A stretch of DNA of 64,000 nucleotides, taken from positions 4,518-68,517 of the forward strand of contig DEIA01000004.1 in NCBI GenBank assembly GCA_002352225.1, in the 5' to 3' direction. The notes below the pieces were generated by a model. That model made no database searches, was not told the DNA's origin, and saw only the letters and a program-made list of their open reading frames with translations. This document shows positions 60,462-64,000 of the stretch, one piece after another. Position numbers and translations under genes: made by a program. Source of the stretch: Flammeovirgaceae bacterium UBA2786 (GTDB taxonomy: Bacteria; Bacteroidota; Bacteroidia; Cytophagales; Cyclobacteriaceae). How positions within the stretch are numbered: position 1 is the stretch's first letter; every line of letters begins with the position of its first letter.

Positions 60462-62363
60462 TTAGCGGATAATAATTTTTTGTGTGTATACCTGATTGCC
60501 TTGCCAGGCGCGTAATACGTAGATACCAGTAGCGGGAGCAGGAACAGTAATTTTGGTCTCAGTCTGTGCCGACTCAGTTTCTATTGCAATTGGTTTACCG
60601 GTAAGATCAAGCAATTGAATGTGTTGCAGGTTTGCAGCCAGATAAAACACACCTGTACTTGGATTTGGGAAAGCACGAATGGTTTTAATTTCCGGAATTC
60701 CCGTTATCACATCAGAGCCATTTCCTTTTCCAAACACGGGCCGCATCATCAGGCTACCCGTTAATTCATCCTCTTCCCAAGCGCCATTCAGGTTTACAAA
60801 GATTTTACCTGCAGTAGAAGTATTTTTATCCAGACCAATGGCAATAAGCGCACTGGTGGTTTGCCTCCAGCCAATATGGAAAAAATCGCGTACACCAATA
60901 GGTTCAGGTAATTTTACACGCCAGAATTTATTGAATGAATTGCGCTGTATTGGCAGTGTGCCTGTGTAGAGAATATCAGAGGTTAAACCACTAAGTTCTT
61001 TTAAAATATGCAACTGAATGCTTTGGCTGGATTCATCACCAAAACGGGGAAAATATAAATCTACTGCCACTATTGTGTCGGGTTCATCGGTAAGCATATC
61101 AAACCTATAAGCCACTTGCGCTCCTGCTTTGTTTAATCCTGCCCCGTATTCAGCTTCGCCATCATCGTACGCATAATAATTGGCCAGTGCGAATGTAGCG
61201 TATGTAGTATCGTTGGACCGAAATTTTATTGGGCTGAATACACCCGGATCATAATCGGATAGCGGTAATGGCTTTGGCACATCATCACCCGAATCGATTG
61301 AAACTTTCAGGCGTACAAAAATTGAATCGGCACTGGCATCAAGCGTTGCCGGATTAATGAGTGTTTGGAGTGTCATAGTTGGAAATTGTCCAAACGGCAC
61401 ACTAATAATACCGGTATTTGTATCCAGATTGGTTTCGTTTTCAGTAAGTACTTCATTTTTATACGATTCTGTTAGTGCAACAGAAGAGTAAGTAACGGGT
61501 TGCTCCTGGCCAGTACTCTGGTCAGTGCGTAAGGTTGTAACCGATATAGAAGGTTGCCTTAAGCTGGCTGCCGGATCGTTAAAAAAATGTTTAATGGGTA
61601 CTGCCCTGTAATCTTTAAAGAGCGAAGTAAGAGGCTGCGAAATGGTTCGGTCGGGAAAGAGAGGATAGAAAATACCGGTTTGAGGTTTGCCATTATTAAT
61701 ATACACGTAGTCAACATGCCAGGTATCGTAGGGGCCCGATAATCGTGCAAAGTTCTGAAACCGGAATTGAAAGGCATCATGAAAGTAAGAGGCATTTGTA
61801 ATAGGTATGGTTACCCGGATAAACTGATCGCTTACGAGTGTGCCGTTATTTTCGATTGACCACACCTGTGCCCATTGCCCAAGGTCATTCTTAAAATGTA
61901 AACTCAGAATATCTCCAACATCGGGGGCCTCACCATGCCCTTTATACTGATAGAAAAAGGTAATAGCTACATTGGTACGATTGGCAGTTTCAACTTCATC
62001 CATACGAATTGGAGCCGAAACCATTTTATCGGCAAAGCCTTTGGCCAATACATCGTTTACACTATAAGGTTTGCCTAAACTATCCAGGCCATCGAACGTA
62101 GCAACATTAAGCGATGGCTGATTAATGCCCATACCTGAATTAATCCAAACTGAATTTCCGTATTGCCACCATGCCGGATTAGCTACGCCATCGGTTATAG
62201 TAGCAAAGTCATCCCAGAATGGAAGTGATAACGGGGTTACATCTTGTGTGCGCGCTACTGCTGATTTTTGTTTTGGTAATTCTTTGCTGATAGGGGTAAG
62301 CACCAATTGACCCCATGCAGAGGTTGTCAGGCAAATAAGAATAAAGAGTGCCGGGTGCCTCAC
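60462..62363 (-). CDS. Secreted T9SS cargo protein (type A sorting domain)
   Basis: 633 residues from GTG 62363; signal peptide 1-18 (LICLTTSAWG). The body is beta-rich with no catalytic domain that I recognise. The last 75 residues are a T9SS type A sorting domain: FPNPSTGVFYLAAN, LLDLTGKPI, ITVPAPATGIYVLRA, KIIIR. It is exported through the outer membrane by the type IX system. Separated by only 5 nt from the PASTA gene upstream. Confidence 0.9.
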   Translation of the reverse strand: MRHPALFILICLTTSAWGQLVLTPISKELPKQKSAVARTQDVTPLSLPFWDDFATITDGVANPAWWQYGNSVWINSGMGINQPSLNVATFDGLDSLGKPYSVNDVLAKGFADKMVSAPIRMDEVETANRTNVAITFFYQYKGHGEAPDVGDILSLHFKNDLGQWAQVWSIENNGTLVSDQFIRVTIPITNASYFHDAFQFRFQNFARLSGPYDTWHVDYVYINNGKPQTGIFYPLFPDRTISQPLTSLFKDYRAVPIKHFFNDPAASLRQPSISVTTLRTDQSTGQEQPVTYSSVALTESYKNEVLTENETNLDTNTGIISVPFGQFPTMTLQTLINPATLDASADSIFVRLKVSIDSGDDVPKPLPLSDYDPGVFSPIKFRSNDTTYATFALANYYAYDDGEAEYGAGLNKAGAQVAYRFDMLTDEPDTIVAVDLYFPRFGDESSQSIQLHILKELSGLTSDILYTGTLPIQRNSFNKFWRVKLPEPIGVRDFFHIGWRQTTSALIAIGLDKNTSTAGKIFVNLNGAWEEDELTGSLMMRPVFGKGNGSDVITGIPEIKTIRAFPNPSTGVFYLAANLQHIQLLDLTGKPIAIETESAQTETKITVPAPATGIYVLRAWQGNQVYTQKIIIR

Positions 62364-62368
62364 AATTT

Positions 62369-63196
62369 TTAGTTTAACTCGCTATCCTCTGTGGTATCAC
62401 CTTCTATTTCTTCGGGTTCTGTGTAGCCTTTGGGTCCAATCCAGATATCAACCGGATCGCCCACCCGAACGGAATCGCCTACAGCAGGATATTGTTTGAA
62501 AACGAAAATTTCCATGCCTGTAGTATCTACACCGGCCGGGATTTGTACACTACCCAAATACAGATTCCAGCCCATCAGTTTAAACTTGGCGGTTTCAAAC
62601 AAATCGCCCACCAGGTTGCCAATTGTAAAATCAGCAGGACCATGACCATCGCCTACTACCAGGTCAATAACAGAACCTTTGGTAATGCGTGTGCCTGGTA
62701 AAATTTTTTCTCCTTCATATTGCATTTCCATTACGAGGTTGCGGAAAGGGTTTGGTTTATAATAAATACGACCGCGTTTCAATTCAAGGCTTTTTAAAAC
62801 AACTTCTGCATTTACCAGAGAGCGCTCCACCAATTCGGGCAAAGGTAGGGTGGGTGGCAGTACACGGTTAAGCGAAACATACACTACCCGGTTTTGCTTT
62901 ACAAGCGAACCGGCATGCGGAAACTGTCGTAATACAGCAAGAGGGGGATGTTCTGCAGAATAGGCTGAGTCATTTACAGCATATCGAAGTTCGTGTTTGG
63001 TTAAGTACGCTTCCAACTCTTCAACCTGCACTCCGGTTAAATCGGGAACGGTAATGGATTCTCCATGATTTGTAGTAGAAGGCAGATAGATGTAAAAGTA
63101 GATTACAGCTGTTGTTAGTATAACACCTAATGGAATGAAAATGGAAAGTAGTAATCCGCCAACGGTGCCTTTTTTTAAATATTGCCTCACCTTCAT
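62369..63196 (-). CDS. Membrane-anchored PASTA-domain protein
   Basis: 275 residues: cytoplasmic start, one membrane helix (about 13-36), then three PASTA-like units (about 45-110, 112-180, 185-258), e.g. ITVPDLTGVQVEELEAYL. PASTA domains bind muropeptides or beta-lactams. There is no kinase domain. Located between ddl and a T9SS protein, in keeping with a role in cell-wall assembly. Confidence 0.9.
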   Translation of the reverse strand: MKVRQYLKKGTVGGLLLSIFIPLGVILTTAVIYFYIYLPSTTNHGESITVPDLTGVQVEELEAYLTKHELRYAVNDSAYSAEHPPLAVLRQFPHAGSLVKQNRVVYVSLNRVLPPTLPLPELVERSLVNAEVVLKSLELKRGRIYYKPNPFRNLVMEMQYEGEKILPGTRITKGSVIDLVVGDGHGPADFTIGNLVGDLFETAKFKLMGWNLYLGSVQIPAGVDTTGMEIFVFKQYPAVGDSVRVGDPVDIWIGPKGYTEPEEIEGDTTEDSELN

Positions 63197-63229
63197 ATGT
63201 TAATTAATTCCAAGGAGTTGTTTAATCAT

Positions 63230-64000
63230 TTAGAAATTTAAAGCCGATTTAAAGTTGCGTTCAACCCGTTTTGATTTGTTGTACCGGGTAAGGGCGAAGT
63301 CCGCCAATTTGCTAATCAAATCAGTAAATGAGATGCCCCGTTCTTTCCACATCATTGGAAACATGCTGGAATTGGTAAAACCGGGTATCGTATTAATTTC
63401 ATTTACAAATACTTTTCCATCGGGTGTCAGGAATAAATCCACACGCGAAAAATCTTCGCACCCCAAAGCCTGGTAAGCGTTACGGGATACTTCGCGAATA
63501 CGTTCGGCTACGGCTGATTCCAGTTTTGCCGGCACATCAATCGTAACGGCATCGCCATCTACATACTTCGCATCGAATGTATAAAATTCGTATTGTTTGT
63601 TAATAATAATTTCGCCTGGTAAAGAAGCTTGTGCAGGCGCGTTTCCTAAAATGGCGCATTCAATTTCGCGCCCGGCTATAAACTCTTCAAACAAAATACT
63701 GTCATCGTATTTGTAAGATTCCTTTACTGCTTTATCGAAATCTGCTTTTGATTTTACTTTTGAAACACCCACAGAAGAACCAAGATTAGATGATTTAACC
63801 ATGAAGGGTAGCCCGATTAGGGCAACCACTTCTTCAAAAGAATATTGTTTTGAGTCCGCATAGTGCGAATACAGAAATTTGTTAACCGGTAAACCGGCTT
63901 CTTTTAGTAAACGTTTTGCTACCAGTTTACTCATCGACATGGCCGATCCGCTTACTCCCGTTCCGATCATGGGTATATCCATAGCTTTCAATAAACCTTG
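63230..64000 (-). CDS. ddl: D-alanine--D-alanine ligase (5' end outside window)
   Basis: 257 codons of the C-terminal part; the frame stays open to the window edge. ATP-grasp features: GTGVSGSAMSMSKLVAKRL, VKSSNLGSSVGVSKV, EEFIAGREIECAIL, and the metal-binding VFVNEINTIPGFTNSSMFP. It makes the D-Ala-D-Ala dipeptide of peptidoglycan in the cytoplasm. The PASTA protein gene follows after 33 nt. Confidence 0.96.
   Translation of the reverse strand, partial: QGLLKAMDIPMIGTGVSGSAMSMSKLVAKRLLKEAGLPVNKFLYSHYADSKQYSFEEVVALIGLPFMVKSSNLGSSVGVSKVKSKADFDKAVKESYKYDDSILFEEFIAGREIECAILGNAPAQASLPGEIIINKQYEFYTFDAKYVDGDAVTIDVPAKLESAVAERIREVSRNAYQALGCEDFSRVDLFLTPDGKVFVNEINTIPGFTNSSMFPMMWKERGISFTDLISKLADFALTRYNKSKRVERNFKSALNF

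Noticed and set aside
1..64000. CRISPR arrays, prophage genes or complete insertion sequences
   Set aside because: No regularly spaced direct repeats, no transposase, integrase or phage structural genes are visible on either strand.

Overview
The window reads as chromosome of a member of the Bacteroidota, most likely order Cytophagales. Evidence: a SusC/SusD pair, a type IX secretion (T9SS) sorting tail, several OM beta-barrels and lipoproteins, a Bacteroidota YebC, tRNA genes without encoded CCA, and promoters of the Bacteroidota type (TTG or TTTG, about 18-20 nt, TAnnTTTG) at both tRNAs and gapA. The genus cannot be fixed from the sequence alone.

Layout. 1-2.8 kb: end of metG, a small exported protein, tRNA-Glu, gapA, and a yjdF-like gene broken by an in-frame stop. 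2.9-4.8 kb: a 7TM membrane sensor fused to an IS1595-type zinc-ribbon domain. 5.0-15.8 kb: a polysaccharide utilisation locus (SusC, SusD, double-LamG surface lipoprotein, GH144-like glucanase, GH3 beta-glucosidase); the GH144+GH3 pair points to beta-1,2-glucan or another beta-glucan. 15.8-18.4 kb (minus): two OM beta-barrels and yebC. 18.6-28.6 kb (plus): a long run of mostly exported or metabolic genes (DUF6134-like, SDR, epimerase, amidohydrolase, TSUP, cupin, sugar isomerase-like, SGNH hydrolase, OmpA, CotH, msrB). 28.7-31.3 kb (minus): an SSS-family transporter and myo-inositol oxygenase, a likely inositol uptake/oxidation pair. 31.5-33.7 kb: cation/proton antiporter and an AraC-HTH/Ogt fusion repair protein.

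33.8-49.2 kb is the most unusual part: about 15 kb all on the minus strand. It holds two molybdenum hydroxylase pairs (IorA/IorB type), a cytochrome c, a PQQ dehydrogenase with fused haem domain, five alpha/beta hydrolases or esterases (one a short remnant), a carboxymuconolactone-decarboxylase-like protein, a cupin, an NTF2-like protein, a truncated AraC gene, and a complete AraC regulator transcribed divergently at the upstream end. Most products carry export signals, so this looks like a periplasmic oxidation/hydrolysis pathway for small molecules; the substrate is unknown. A 93-nt stretch with only 7 mismatches is shared between an intact hydrolase 3' end and a remnant abutting the cytochrome gene, which shows recent rearrangement inside the cluster.

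50.4-64 kb: a serine beta-lactamase-like hydrolase; a PadR-controlled pair of MacB/FtsX-like permeases with a palindrome over the padR promoter; a pentapeptide-repeat protein; a CAU-anticodon tRNA with an atypical T-loop; a HAD phosphatase coupled to an M50 membrane protease; and, on the minus strand, ddl, a PASTA protein and a T9SS cargo protein. I see no CRISPR array, no complete insertion sequence and no prophage.
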